A DNA stretch of 36,534 bases from Saprospiraceae bacterium. GTDB lineage: Bacteria; Bacteroidota; Bacteroidia; Chitinophagales; Saprospiraceae. Within the stretch, counting starts at the first letter, position 1, and every line of letters begins with the position of its first letter. The notes below the pieces were generated by a model. It saw nothing but the letters and a program-made list of their open reading frames with translations, had not been told where the DNA came from and did no database searches. The stretch lies in NCBI GenBank assembly GCA_020436785.1, contig JAGQXC010000199.1:1-36534 (forward strand). Reading direction: 5' to 3'. This document shows positions 19,154-30,000 of this stretch, piece after piece. Made by a program: the position numbers and the translations under genes.

Positions 19154-22100
19154 TTAACGGACGAGCGTTACATCACCGGAAACAGTTACTTCACGTTGAA
19201 CGGCCGGACAGAAATAAGTCACCCGGAACGCATAGACACCCGGAGGCTGGAGATAACCGCCCAGTCGACCATCCCATCCCTCGTTGATGTCCGACGTTTG
19301 GAAAAGTCTGCTGCCCCACCGGTTGAAAACTTCAAACGAAGTAATGGAGGGCAGTTTCGAATACAGATAAAGCACATCATTGCGCCCGTCCCCATTTGGC
19401 GAGAACACGTTGGGCACAACAACCAAATCATCGGCACACGCCGCCAACTGGCCGATTTGGACAGCCACCAGGTTGGTACACCCGGTAGAAGGATCGGTTA
19501 CCAATACCTGATAAAGTTGCTCCTGCAGTGGGTTGGCTGATGGGGAGGGACAGTCTACGCAACTCAATCCATCGGGAGGTGACCAGGCATACGTCCAGTT
19601 TGGGTCCAGCTTAAGCGGTTCGATTTGCACCGCATCCTGTAACCATATTATGGAAGGCGGATAACCGGGTTGTGGTACATCAATGACTTTTACCTGGGTC
19701 GAGGTGGTACTGTCTAAGCAGCCTTTGATGCTACCCGTAGCTTCAACCGTTGTCTGCTGATTGGCAATAAACCAACCCATTTCATTACCCAGGCGATTAA
19801 TGTAACTGGGCCAAACCACATCATCAACCAACCCATCAATGCGAACCATCGCCGTATCTCCGGCACAAACCGTATCACCGATCAAGCGGAATGGAACCCG
19901 GTCAGTCACCTGCACCAGGACGCTATCGGTTAACTGGCACCCCGTTGAGGTAATGGCATAACCATAATACGTATCGCGGTCAGGCATTACCTCCTGGGTT
20001 CCGTTGCCCTGCCCGATCACATGAGGAGCTGGAAGCCATTGGACCGGTTGAGGGCCGGTTCCTGCCAACGTGAGGGTAGCTCCCCGGCAGATCACCGTGT
20101 CCGGAGTAACGGCGAGTTCATCCAACCTTAAAACCCGGACGATCAAAGAATCAAAGGCATTACATCCCAGGGAGTCAATGATTCCAACCAGATATTTTCG
20201 GGTTGTATCCGGGAAGGCGACCGGGTCCGGGCAATAGGTACAGGACAACTGGTCGCTGATATGCCAGTAGGGATTTTGGCCTTTCAGGACTTGTAATTGG
20301 ATGGAATCTCCCTGGCATATCTCAACGTCTTGACCTAAGATACCCGACGTTCGGGGTAATACCCTTATGTAAATACTGTCGCTGGCAGAGCACCCGAAGT
20401 CTGATGTCAGGGTTACTGTATGCCAGGCGCTGGTTAGCGGAGCCAGCACGGGATTGTAACACTCCTGGTAACAATTAAGACCAGGAACCAGGCTATCCCA
20501 TTGAATGTGAAAGTTGGTGAACGGACGGTTGAGGGTTAGCTGGGTGATCTCATCCGGACAGAGGACTGTGTCTCCCTGGATAGAAATGTCCGGTATCGAA
20601 TCCTTGCCGAAGTAAACGAGCACCGAATCCGTGGTGATGCAATCGTTGGGATTGGTCACCTGTAACATCACGCGTCCATCCTGATCCGGGCGGTACCAAA
20701 GACTGTCGCAATCCGGGCATTCGCTTCCGTCAGGGAAATTCCATACGTATCTATTGACCGGTTGCCAGAGGCTGTCCCGCAACAAAACGGAGTCACGATA
20801 ACACAGATGGATCGCATCGGGCAAACCCGTCGGTGCGGACTCTTTCAAAGTTAAATGGCCTTCGATGGTGTCCCGGCAACCGGCGTTGGTCACATTAACC
20901 ATGACCAGTTGATATTGCCCTCCGTCAAGTGGATAATCCAGGTTACGCCGATAATTTATGGTGTCGCCATTGAGGATCCACAGGGTGCTATCGATAAATC
21001 CTTCAGGCAGGACGGTCTGATTGGCTACCTCCAACGGATAGGGTGCACAGGCAATGGTATCGGGAAACAACCACTGATTGACCGGCTTCGGACCTACTTT
21101 GATGTAACCAGGGAGGAATAAAGTATCGTGGCAGAACCCATCGGCAGCCGTAACCTGCACATCATAACGACCTACCTTGGGTAAATAAAAAGAGGTCTCG
21201 AAGGCATTGGTTGAAATGGTGGTATCCGGATGGATCAGTTGCCAGTTGAAGTCACGTATCTGGTGGTTGGAATAACTGAGATTGTACAATTGAACAATAG
21301 GATTCAGGGAATCACAGAAATCTATGGTTGGAATGTCGATTTTGATTGACAACTCATTAACCGGAATTGGCGGCGTGGTGAAAGGCAACAAACACCCAAA
21401 GGTGTCACGGATCAAAATGGTCGGCGCATAGTTACCGGCATTTTGGTATACATATTCAAAGGTCAGGGAGTCACGTACGGCATTGATCGAGTCGATGGTG
21501 CCTTCACCGGCATCCCAAAAGACATCATACTGATCATTGAGTACCAAATCGAACTGAACCCGTGTAGGTGCACAGGTCGAATCAATCGTTCGTTCCAGTG
21601 TACCGGTTGGCCCTCCGATGGTCAATGCTGAAACATGGGTACTGGTATCGCTGCATCCAGGTATCAGATCCGCAATCAGGCGAATGGAATATACCCCAGG
21701 CTGAGTGTATATGTGGGTCGGTCCAAACGCCTTGGAATCACTGGTTTTGTCCCCAAAGGACCAGGTAAAATCCGTAGCCCCGCTGGACAAATTATAAAAA
21801 TCTGTTTCATACGGCGGGCAATAATAATAATCCGTATCCATGGCAAAGGCAGCGACGGGATTATCAATACGAATGGTATTGGCATATTCACCCACACAGC
21901 CTACCGTATCTTCCAGGTGAAGGGTGACGGTAAAAGTTCCTGAATCCGGAAATGAATAGGTAAATGATGGCTCATGCCGGATTTCTCCGTTTCCCAAATT
22001 CCAGGTGATGTCCACCGGATTGACGGGCGTGATGGCTGTTAGCTGCACCGCTCTGGAAGAACAGGACAGCGAATCCAGTTCAAAGGACCCGGCCACCTGA

Positions 22101-24679
22101 TTGACATTCAGAACCACAGAAACCGAATCCTCACACCCCCATCCATCGCGGGCAAACAGGGATAAGGTATGTGCTCCGGCAAGCTGGGGTACATAAATGT
22201 TGCTGCTGTCAGGCAACGGTGTTTGATCTGCCCACAACCGGCGCTCGGCAATCGTCGAAAAATAGGATGTACTCAGATCATTGATCCGGACGGTATCCTG
22301 CAAACAAACCTCGGACCGATCGAGCTGGAGAATTGATGTGGCCTGATTGACCGCAATGCTATCCGTCAGTTGCAACGTATCCGCACAACCGTTCCGGTCG
22401 ACGATCATCGCTTCCACCGGGGCGTATTTGCCTGGTTTACGGTATGGGACGACGATCCGGCTGGAATTGATCTGGACATTGCCCGCACCATTGGCTACCA
22501 CTTCAATATTCTTGAGATCCTGGCTGGCATTGGGGATGATCAGATTGAACGGGATACATCCGCTATCCCTGACCATTCCAAACTGAATCGAGGGATCTCC
22601 CACGTAAATGGGTATCCGCTTGTGATCAGAACATAGCGACTTTTTGTTAAAGGCCTGCAATTCGACGTAATAGGTTTCACCCGGAGGAAACTGGATGACC
22701 GGGTTTGCCAGGGATGATGTATCATCGACCCGGTTGGGTACACCAAAATCCCAGAATAATGAATCGTAGCCTTTGGATTGATTGGTAAATTGAATGCTCC
22801 CGTCTCCACAGTTAAACCGGTAGGTAAAATCCGCTTTGGGATCTTGCACCACCACCCCTTTCGGTTTCGCGCGGGAACTGGTACAACCATTATAACTGGC
22901 GGTGAGCGTGATGCCAATGTTTCCCGGGTCCTTAAAAATCACCTTGGGATCTTGCTCTTCAGATTGCTGGCCATCAGAAAATGTCCAGCTCCAGCCATTG
23001 ACCCGATCATCGGAAAGGTCCTGCAGATAGACGGTATCCTTGATGCACACCGTATCCGGAAAGATAGAAAAGTCTACATCAGGTAACTCGCCGCCCTGGA
23101 CATAACCAGGCAGGATTAATGAATCAATGCACCCAATATTGTTCTCAACGACAAACTTTACATCGTAGACTCCGTCACGTTTGATGTTCCAGTCCAGGCT
23201 CCGGGAGGTTCTCGTGAACGAAGTATCACCGGTTATCTCCCAACGCCAGCGTACGCTGGGATCCAGGCCCTGGGTAAGGTCTTCAAGATGGGCATTGAGT
23301 GGTATGCACCCCACGATGCTGTCGGAAATTACAGCCTGCCAATCGTACAAAACGACCGGCCCCGCAACTGCCGTGTCGGCGCACCCAAAGGTATCCGTTG
23401 CAATCAACTCCACATTAAAATTTCCGGACTGATCGAGGACCAGATTTGGATCCGGATCAGCTGACATTTCGGTTCCGTTGATCCTCCAGGAATAGTTGTT
23501 GGCATGCACGGATAAATTGACCGGGTGCAGCTCAAATGGAAATTGACAGCCCCTGGTGTCATCCAGTGTAAACAGGGCCTTGGGTTGATCACGAACCTTA
23601 ACCATCAGGGGATTTTCATTGGGCAACCAGCAACCGTTGACCAGACGGAACAGCCTGACCGGATAAGTGCCTCCCACTACAAATGTATGGTCAACATTGG
23701 GACGATCGGAGGTGGTCCCATCACCAAAGTCCCAATAAATACTGTCTGCCCGAAGTTGTGATCGGTCTGAAAACCGAACCTTCAATGGTGCACAACCGGC
23801 TGAATCCGAGGCGGCAGCATCTACACGATGGATTGGATGGATCAAACCCTTGAGTGTTAATGTATCCGAACATCCGATCGTATTGGAGCTGGCGATGCGC
23901 ACGTTGTATGATCTGGCTTCGGTAAAGGTGATGGCCGGCGGTGTGGTGCCGGTATACGTCCGACCATTGTCAAAATCCCAAAAATAGCTGGCTGTACTAT
24001 CGAATTTGGTGAGCTTAAAGGAGGTCGTGTGCGGGACGGTACAAAATGCAGCCACATCCGGCTTCACCTGCACCTGGGCCGTTCCCACAACATGGATGCC
24101 CTTTTTTACATTGTAGGACTCGGTGCATCCTTTATCGTCCTTGATGGTAAGAGCCAGATCAAAAGTCCCCGGAACATTGTAGGTATTAACAAAATTCTGG
24201 GATGCGTTCAATTTGGTGCTGCCGATATCACCGGCAAGCTCCCAGGTCCATTCGACAATTCGTCCATTGGGCGAAGTACTGCCATCCACGATGTTCACTT
24301 GCTGTCCCTTACAGATCAACGAATCACTAATAGTAAAAAATGGGTTGATGCCTTCATAAACCGTAATGAAATCATCCACACACTTGGTATCTGAATTCCC
24401 TTTATCATCGGTCACGGTGAGACACACGCGATAACGCCCGGGTTGTCCAAATATGCGGGACGGATTCTGGACCGTTACGGTGGAATTTCCTATTTCCCAA
24501 TTCCAGGCAACAATTTTGCCGGCAGTACTCGTTGAAAGATCTGTGAATGAAGTCTGGATAAACAAGCAACCGGAACGGGTATCCGCATCAAAATCGGCAG
24601 TCACCTGGGCAGAGAGCGTCGCTGACACAACTAAAAATGCCAATAATGTTATCCTGCGTAAATTTACCATCAATTCCAA
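19154..24679 (-). CDS. Giant PKD-repeat surface protein with gliding-motility-type (T9SS type B) C-terminal domain
   Basis: This 1841-residue protein starts with a signal peptide (hydrophobic ITLLAFLVVSATLSA, cleavage before QVTADF); the ATG three codons later (24670) is an equally good start. At least a dozen PKD-like immunoglobulin-fold repeats follow, recognised by phrases such as YWDFGDGTTSD, FSFGDK-type WSFGDKTSD and endings like GTYPVRL or GVYSIRL followed by ..GC.D. Toward the C-terminus are recurring Cys pairs (ECPDC, SCTYC, SCVDC). The final 85 residues (about 1757-1841) contain NVFSPNGDGRNDVLYL, FNRWGSRLF and GWDGRLGG..PPGVYAF, the gliding motility-associated C-terminal domain (TIGR04131 type) that directs export by T9SS. 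SprB-like adhesins have this architecture. It is inferred to be surface-exposed or released, with adhesion the likely role. It is a single gene. Confidence 0.93.
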   Translation of the reverse strand: MELMVNLRRITLLAFLVVSATLSAQVTADFDADTRSGCLFIQTSFTDLSTSTAGKIVAWNWEIGNSTVTVQNPSRIFGQPGRYRVCLTVTDDKGNSDTKCVDDFITVYEGINPFFTISDSLICKGQQVNIVDGSTSPNGRIVEWTWELAGDIGSTKLNASQNFVNTYNVPGTFDLALTIKDDKGCTESYNVKKGIHVVGTAQVQVKPDVAAFCTVPHTTSFKLTKFDSTASYFWDFDNGRTYTGTTPPAITFTEARSYNVRIASSNTIGCSDTLTLKGLIHPIHRVDAAASDSAGCAPLKVRFSDRSQLRADSIYWDFGDGTTSDRPNVDHTFVVGGTYPVRLFRLVNGCWLPNENPLMVKVRDQPKALFTLDDTRGCQFPFELHPVNLSVHANNYSWRINGTEMSADPDPNLVLDQSGNFNVELIATDTFGCADTAVAGPVVLYDWQAVISDSIVGCIPLNAHLEDLTQGLDPSVRWRWEITGDTSFTRTSRSLDWNIKRDGVYDVKFVVENNIGCIDSLILPGYVQGGELPDVDFSIFPDTVCIKDTVYLQDLSDDRVNGWSWTFSDGQQSEEQDPKVIFKDPGNIGITLTASYNGCTSSRAKPKGVVVQDPKADFTYRFNCGDGSIQFTNQSKGYDSLFWDFGVPNRVDDTSSLANPVIQFPPGETYYVELQAFNKKSLCSDHKRIPIYVGDPSIQFGMVRDSGCIPFNLIIPNASQDLKNIEVVANGAGNVQINSSRIVVPYRKPGKYAPVEAMIVDRNGCADTLQLTDSIAVNQATSILQLDRSEVCLQDTVRINDLSTSYFSTIAERRLWADQTPLPDSSNIYVPQLAGAHTLSLFARDGWGCEDSVSVVLNVNQVAGSFELDSLSCSSRAVQLTAITPVNPVDITWNLGNGEIRHEPSFTYSFPDSGTFTVTLHLEDTVGCVGEYANTIRIDNPVAAFAMDTDYYYCPPYETDFYNLSSGATDFTWSFGDKTSDSKAFGPTHIYTQPGVYSIRLIADLIPGCSDTSTHVSALTIGGPTGTLERTIDSTCAPTRVQFDLVLNDQYDVFWDAGEGTIDSINAVRDSLTFEYVYQNAGNYAPTILIRDTFGCLLPFTTPPIPVNELSIKIDIPTIDFCDSLNPIVQLYNLSYSNHQIRDFNWQLIHPDTTISTNAFETSFYLPKVGRYDVQVTAADGFCHDTLFLPGYIKVGPKPVNQWLFPDTIACAPYPLEVANQTVLPEGFIDSTLWILNGDTINYRRNLDYPLDGGQYQLVMVNVTNAGCRDTIEGHLTLKESAPTGLPDAIHLCYRDSVLLRDSLWQPVNRYVWNFPDGSECPDCDSLWYRPDQDGRVMLQVTNPNDCITTDSVLVYFGKDSIPDISIQGDTVLCPDEITQLTLNRPFTNFHIQWDSLVPGLNCYQECYNPVLAPLTSAWHTVTLTSDFGCSASDSIYIRVLPRTSGILGQDVEICQGDSIQLQVLKGQNPYWHISDQLSCTYCPDPVAFPDTTRKYLVGIIDSLGCNAFDSLIVRVLRLDELAVTPDTVICRGATLTLAGTGPQPVQWLPAPHVIGQGNGTQEVMPDRDTYYGYAITSTGCQLTDSVLVQVTDRVPFRLIGDTVCAGDTAMVRIDGLVDDVVWPSYINRLGNEMGWFIANQQTTVEATGSIKGCLDSTTSTQVKVIDVPQPGYPPSIIWLQDAVQIEPLKLDPNWTYAWSPPDGLSCVDCPSPSANPLQEQLYQVLVTDPSTGCTNLVAVQIGQLAACADDLVVVPNVFSPNGDGRNDVLYLYSKLPSITSFEVFNRWGSRLFQTSDINEGWDGRLGGYLQPPGVYAFRVTYFCPAVQREVTVSGDVTLVR

Positions 24680-24746
24680 CCAGATTAACCATTCCTTTTG
24701 TGTGGGAAATGCTCAGGGTGTCATAAAAATGGAGCGAAAACTTTGC

Positions 24747-24765
24747 CAGGTATTATTAATACCTG
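24747..24765. repeat. Inverted repeat CAGGTATT-ATT-AATACCTG between the PKD gene and coaE
   Basis: Perfect 8-base arms surround a 3-base centre in the 146-base divergent gap. The position, 68 bases upstream of the PKD gene and 61 upstream of coaE, fits an operator for a dimeric regulator of one or both genes. No T tract follows. Confidence 0.5.
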
Positions 24766-24825
24766 AAATATAAAGCATAAAACGATAAATTAACGATCAA
24801 TGGTATTTAAGTTCACCAAATTAAT

Positions 24826-25431
24826 ATGCTAAGAGTTGCACTAACTGGTGGCATCGGCAGTGGCAAATCGTTGGTTGCCAGGTTATTCAGTGTCCTGGGC
24901 GTACCAGTATATCAAGCTGATGATGCGGCTAAGCGACTCATGCAGTCCGACCCTATCCTGAAAGAGGGCCTCATCGGGCTCTTCGGGCCTGAGGTCTTTG
25001 ACCGCTCTGGCAATTTACAACGCCAGTGGATGGCGAAGCGATTGTTTGGTCACGCGGAGTTGGTCCAGGCAGTCAATCAGCTCGTTCATCCGGCGGTTTA
25101 CCGTGACCTCCGGGATTGGTTCAACCATCAAACTTACCCATATGCCATTTATGAATCCGCTCTGGTCAAGGCCAATCACCGAACTGAGGTCGTGGATCGC
25201 ATCGTTACTGTCTACGCGCCTCAATCAATTCGCATTGCCCGGGTCTGTGAGCGCGATCAGGTGGCGGCCCACGAAGTACGCAGGCGGATGCAAAGGCAAC
25301 CGGATGCCGGCGCCCAGATCCTGTTCGCCGACCACCTGATCATTAATGATGGGCGGGCCTTAATCCCCCAGGTCTGGAAATTGCATCAGCTCCTTATCCG
25401 GCAGGCACATGCACCTGATCAAATCCGATAA
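24826..25431 (+). CDS. coaE: Dephospho-CoA kinase
   Basis: This 201-residue P-loop kinase phosphorylates dephospho-CoA at the ribose 3' position, the last step of coenzyme A synthesis. The Walker A loop GGIGSGKS is at residues 8-15 and Asp32 in YQADDAAKRL corresponds to the family's DAD catalytic region. Also seen are HPAVYRDLRDW and the lid/adenine region ending HLIINDG. Length is typical. It is the first gene of the plus-strand run; rocD begins 101 bases later, so cotranscription is possible but not assured. Confidence 0.93.
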   Translation: MLRVALTGGIGSGKSLVARLFSVLGVPVYQADDAAKRLMQSDPILKEGLIGLFGPEVFDRSGNLQRQWMAKRLFGHAELVQAVNQLVHPAVYRDLRDWFNHQTYPYAIYESALVKANHRTEVVDRIVTVYAPQSIRIARVCERDQVAAHEVRRRMQRQPDAGAQILFADHLIINDGRALIPQVWKLHQLLIRQAHAPDQIR

Positions 25432-25532
25432 ATACCGACGATTCAGGATCAATATTTTATATGAATACCTGTACATCACCGCTCGGAGGATAAAAGATTG
25501 TCGTACCTTTAGGAAGCTAAAATTTGTGTACG

Positions 25533-26786
25533 ATGATCGAAGTGAATCCCTTGTCTTCCCAACAGTTGATGGAACTGGAAGAACGTTACGGAGCCCACAA
25601 TTATCACCCGTTACCAGTGGTTCTGACCAAGGGCCAGGGAGTGCATGTTTGGGACGTTGAGGGCAAGAAGTATCTTGATTTCCTAAGCGCCTATTCCGCT
25701 GTAAATCAAGGACATTGCCATCCTCGCATCATCCGTGCCCTTAAAGAGCAGGCGGACCAGTTGACGTTGACCTCAAGGGCATTTTTTAATGATCAGCTTG
25801 GACCGTACGAATCGTTCATCACCCGACTCTTTGGCTACGATAAGGTTCTGCCGATGAACACCGGCGTTGAGGCCGTCGAGACCGCCATTAAGCTCACCCG
25901 TAAATGGGCTTATGAAGTAAAAGGTGTACCGGTCAACGAAGCCATTATCGTATTTGCGTCCCGAAACTTCCATGGCCGGACACTCGGTGCCATTTCTGCT
26001 TCGACGGATCCGACGGCAACAGGTGGTTTTGGTCCTTACATGCCGGGATATTTTGTTCTCCCTTACAATGACCTCGAAGCCATGGCCGACGCGCTGGAGG
26101 ATCCACGGATTGCCGGGGTGATTCTTGAGCCGATCCAGGGTGAAGCGGGAGTAGTCGTGCCCGATGAGGATTATCTGCCCCAAGTAGCCCAAATGTGTCG
26201 GGATCGCAACGTACTTTTTGTAGCGGACGAGGTCCAGACCGGAATTGCACGGACCGGAAAGTTGCTCTGTTGCCACCATCATGGCATTCGTCCGGATATT
26301 CTGATCCTGGGTAAGGCTTTATCCGGTGGCGTCCTGCCGGTATCGGCGGTTCTGGCAGATGACCGGATTATGATGCAAATCAAACCCGGTCAGCATGGTT
26401 CCACCTTTGGAGGCAATCCCCTTGCTTGCGCCGTTGCAGTGGAAGCCCTCAAAGTCGTTGAGGACGAGGATCTGGCTGATAATGCAGCGGTTATGGGGCG
26501 GTTATTCAGGGAAAGGATGAACGCACTTGCGCAACAATCACCTTTAATCCGTCTGGTGCGGGGAAAAGGGTTGTTGAACGCGGTAGTCATCAATGATGAT
26601 CCTGCCAGCAAGACCGCCTGGCAGATCTGCCTCCGCATGGCCGAACGCGGTTTACTTGCCAAGCCAACCCAGGGCAACATCATCCGCTTTGCTCCTCCAT
26701 TAATCATAACCGATGATCAGATGGATGCCTGTTGTACCATCATCGAAAAAACCATTATGCAATTCGAAAGCAGTACGGGCAATTAA
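25533..26786 (+). CDS. rocD: Ornithine--oxo-acid aminotransferase
   Basis: This 417-residue class III pyridoxal-phosphate aminotransferase moves the delta-amino group of ornithine to 2-oxoglutarate, giving glutamate semialdehyde (in equilibrium with P5C). It starts with [19 protein letters not shown], a hallmark of ornithine aminotransferase, and has [32 protein letters not shown] (Asp232) and the Schiff-base Lys261 in ILGKALSGG. Start chosen at ATG 25533; a TTG nine bases upstream is in frame but unlikely. Its expected metabolic partner PruA is at the right end of the window on the other strand. No terminator is evident in the 247 bases after it. Confidence 0.95.
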   Translation: MIEVNPLSSQQLMELEERYGAHNYHPLPVVLTKGQGVHVWDVEGKKYLDFLSAYSAVNQGHCHPRIIRALKEQADQLTLTSRAFFNDQLGPYESFITRLFGYDKVLPMNTGVEAVETAIKLTRKWAYEVKGVPVNEAIIVFASRNFHGRTLGAISASTDPTATGGFGPYMPGYFVLPYNDLEAMADALEDPRIAGVILEPIQGEAGVVVPDEDYLPQVAQMCRDRNVLFVADEVQTGIARTGKLLCCHHHGIRPDILILGKALSGGVLPVSAVLADDRIMMQIKPGQHGSTFGGNPLACAVAVEALKVVEDEDLADNAAVMGRLFRERMNALAQQSPLIRLVRGKGLLNAVVINDDPASKTAWQICLRMAERGLLAKPTQGNIIRFAPPLIITDDQMDACCTIIEKTIMQFESSTGN

Positions 26787-26945
26787 TCGCTGCTTAAATG
26801 AGTTCTACTCCACGAACCGGATACGATTCTCACCGTAAAAGGGAATTCATATAAAGGATTCCAATATATCAGTCTCTTCATTCGTTCTATTACCAATTTG
26901 TTAGTACGCAGAAAAGATTACACTTATTTATAATCTATATCTTAT

Positions 26946-26953
26946 TAACTTTG
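26946..26953 (+). promoter_or_regulatory. Candidate -7 box TAACTTTG for the TPR-barrel run
   Basis: This exact TAnnTTTG match lies in an AT-rich stretch of the 247-base gap (26787-27033), about 80 bases before the TPR gene. No -33 TTTG is found at normal spacing. Nothing else recognisable lies in this gap. Confidence 0.5.
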
Positions 26954-27033
26954 TGCTAGTTTGGACTTTCACTTGTTAATCTTTTCCTAAATGTGAAACC
27001 AGATAACAATGTAGAACGTCCTCAGGACAGTTA

Positions 27034-30000
27034 ATGAATGAGAACCAAATTCGTATGAAGCATATCATCGTGTGGCTGGCCATGATTTGCATGGTCATCC
27101 CGGGGCTGGCCCAAAAATCACGCATTTACACCGAAGACTATCTGCATTTTAAACGGGGCAAAGAGCTCTATGAAAAAGGACTGTATGGCCTCTCCATGCA
27201 AGAGTTCCAAAAGACCATCGCCGAATTGCCGCCGGTGCAAACCACGGAGTCCATCATGGTCAAAACCGAGGCGGAGCTATACCTGGCCCAGGCTGCTGTC
27301 CGAATGGAATTGCCTGAGGGTGAAAAACTAATCCTGGAATTTATTCGCAAATACCAGCCTGACCCGGTGGCCGACGAAGCCCTTTATGAAATTGCCAACT
27401 ATTATTTCGATGCGCGCAAATACGATGAGGCCATTAAATTCTACGCCATGCTCAACAGCAGTTCGATCAGTGGCGAAAGGCGCTCTGAAGTCCGTTTTAA
27501 GGAAGGGTACAGCTTATTCATTAACCGGGATTTTGTTAAAGCGGCACAACGCTTTGATCAGATCAAGGACCTGAAGAACGATTATTATTATCCTACGCAT
27601 TACTACCTGGGCATGTGCCAGTTCTTTATGGAGCAGTATGATCCTGCCATTGCCAATTTTGAAATAGCCGCGCAATCCGGTGTCTATAAATCGGTCGTTC
27701 CTTATTACGTCTGTCAGATTCGCTTCGCGCAAATGGATTATCCGGGAGTGATCCAGTATGGAGAACAGGCGTTGCAATTAGCCGGTAATCAGAAATATGC
27801 AGCCGAGATCCATCAAATGGTCGGTCAGGCTTATTTCGAACAAAAACAGTTTGAAAAGGCATTGCCCCACCTGGAGTATTACGATTCCAAACGACGCAGC
27901 ATGCGTTCGGAAGATTTCTATCAGTTGGGATACACCCAATACGTCAATGGCAAGTACGATGCTGCCATCGAGTCTTTCAAGAACATCACCGGGATACAAT
28001 CGGATCTGGGGCAGAATGCCTCCTTCTATCTGGCCGATTGCTACCTGAAGACCGGCGATAAAAAATCCGCTCGGTCCAGTTTCTATGAAGCGGCCCAACT
28101 CAGTTTCGACGCTTCCATGCAGGAAGATGCGCTGTTCAATTATGCCCGGTTGTCGGCGGAATTAAACTACGACCGGGAAGCCATCCAGGCATTAACCACT
28201 TTTGATCGGACCTCCAAGTATTACCTGGAAGCCCAAAGCATCATGACGGATGTGTTCTTGCGTACGAGGGATTACGACCGGGCCATTGCCATCATCGAAC
28301 AATTACCGGAAAAAACACCCCAGATCCGGGCTGCGTACCAACAAGTCACATTTTTACGGGGCTTGCAGTTACTCAATGAAGAACAACTTTACGAAGCATC
28401 CGCCCTTTTTGACAAATCGTTGGAAAATCCGGTAGATGCATCCATTCAGGCTCAATGTGTCTACTGGAAAGCGGACATTGCCTACCGGCAGAACGATTTT
28501 GGAAAATCCGATCTCGAGCTGAATAAGTATTTCACCCTGGCGAAAGGGACTGGCAACCTTCCTCCGGAATCATCACCGCCAATTGCCTATTATTTACAGG
28601 GCTACAATGCATTTAAGAAGAATGCCTATAACCAGGCTCTCAACAGCTTTGAAAATGCGGTGACGGGCATTCGGAAAGATCAGATCCGCTACGACGCGGA
28701 CCACGAATACCTGGCTACTAGGATCCTTTCAGACGCCTTAATGCGAGCCGGAGATTGTTATTTCAAACAAAACCAATACTCCAGCGCATTAAAAAACTAC
28801 AACGAGGCGATCCAGAAGAAACATACCGGTTATCAGTATGCCATGTTCCAGAAAGCCATCATTCAGGGATTAACCAATGATCAGAAAGGGAAGATTGCCA
28901 CACTGAGTGATTTGATTAACAACAACTCAGGATCGGAATATACCGATGACGCCCTGCTTGAACTGGGTTCAACTTACCAGGAAAGCGGCAATTTGGAACT
29001 CGCAAAATCTCCGTTGCAAACACTGGTCAAACAATACGCCAACAAATCGAATCTGATCAATGAAGCCTTGCTGAAACTCGGGTTAATTTATTACAACGAG
29101 GGCAATTACAATGTTGCACTTTCGAATTACAAAGATGTCTTTAACCACAACCCTTCACCGAAAGAGTCCCAGGAAGCACTGTCGGCGATCGAAGAAATCT
29201 ATGTCGAAGATTTAGGAAAACCCGACGAATATTTTGCATTTCTGGAAAAAGTGCCCGGATACAAAGTGGATAATTACACCAGAGATTCCATCAATTTCAG
29301 AGCGGCGGATCTCAATTACGAAAACGGCCAATACGATAAAGCCATTGCCGGATACACCACCTACCTCTCAAAATATCCGAAGGGAGTGTATGCACTTCTC
29401 GCCTATTACCGTCGTGCAGAGTCTTATAGCCTCCTCAAAAAATACACCGAAGCGCTAACGGATTATGAAGTTGTGATCAAACGAGGAGCCAGCGATCATT
29501 TTGAAAATGCACTTTACAAAGCTGCATTGATTGCCTACAATTATGAAGAATCCTTCCAGAAAGCCTTCGATTATTACAATCAACTGGAACAAGTGGCATC
29601 TTCCGAAGAGCGAAGGTTTGAAGCCGAAGTTGGGGCGTTACAGTGTGCTTACCGGTTGAATCGCCCGAATGAAGTGTACCGGCTGGGAGAACTGGTGGTA
29701 AAAAATCCAAGAACGACTCAATCGCAGCGGGCTACGGCTTACTTCTTCATGGCAAAAGTGGCCTACGATCAGAACAACTTTGACAAGGCCCTGGACGGAT
29801 TTAACCAAACCATCAAATTGAATGATAATGTTCAGGCCGCCGAAGCACGGTACCTGATCGCACAGATTTATTTCAATCAAAATGAATACGATTTAAGCTC
29901 TACCCTGGCGGAACAAGGAATAAAGGACAACAGTGCTTATCCGGTATGGACGGCCAAATGCGGGATATTGCTTGCAGACATCAAGACCATCAAAAAAGAA

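Noticed and set aside
25501..25526. Promoter-like TTG-N17-TAAAATTTG just before rocD
   Set aside because: It has one base too many inside the TAnnTTTG box and would place transcription at the start codon; too weak to annotate.
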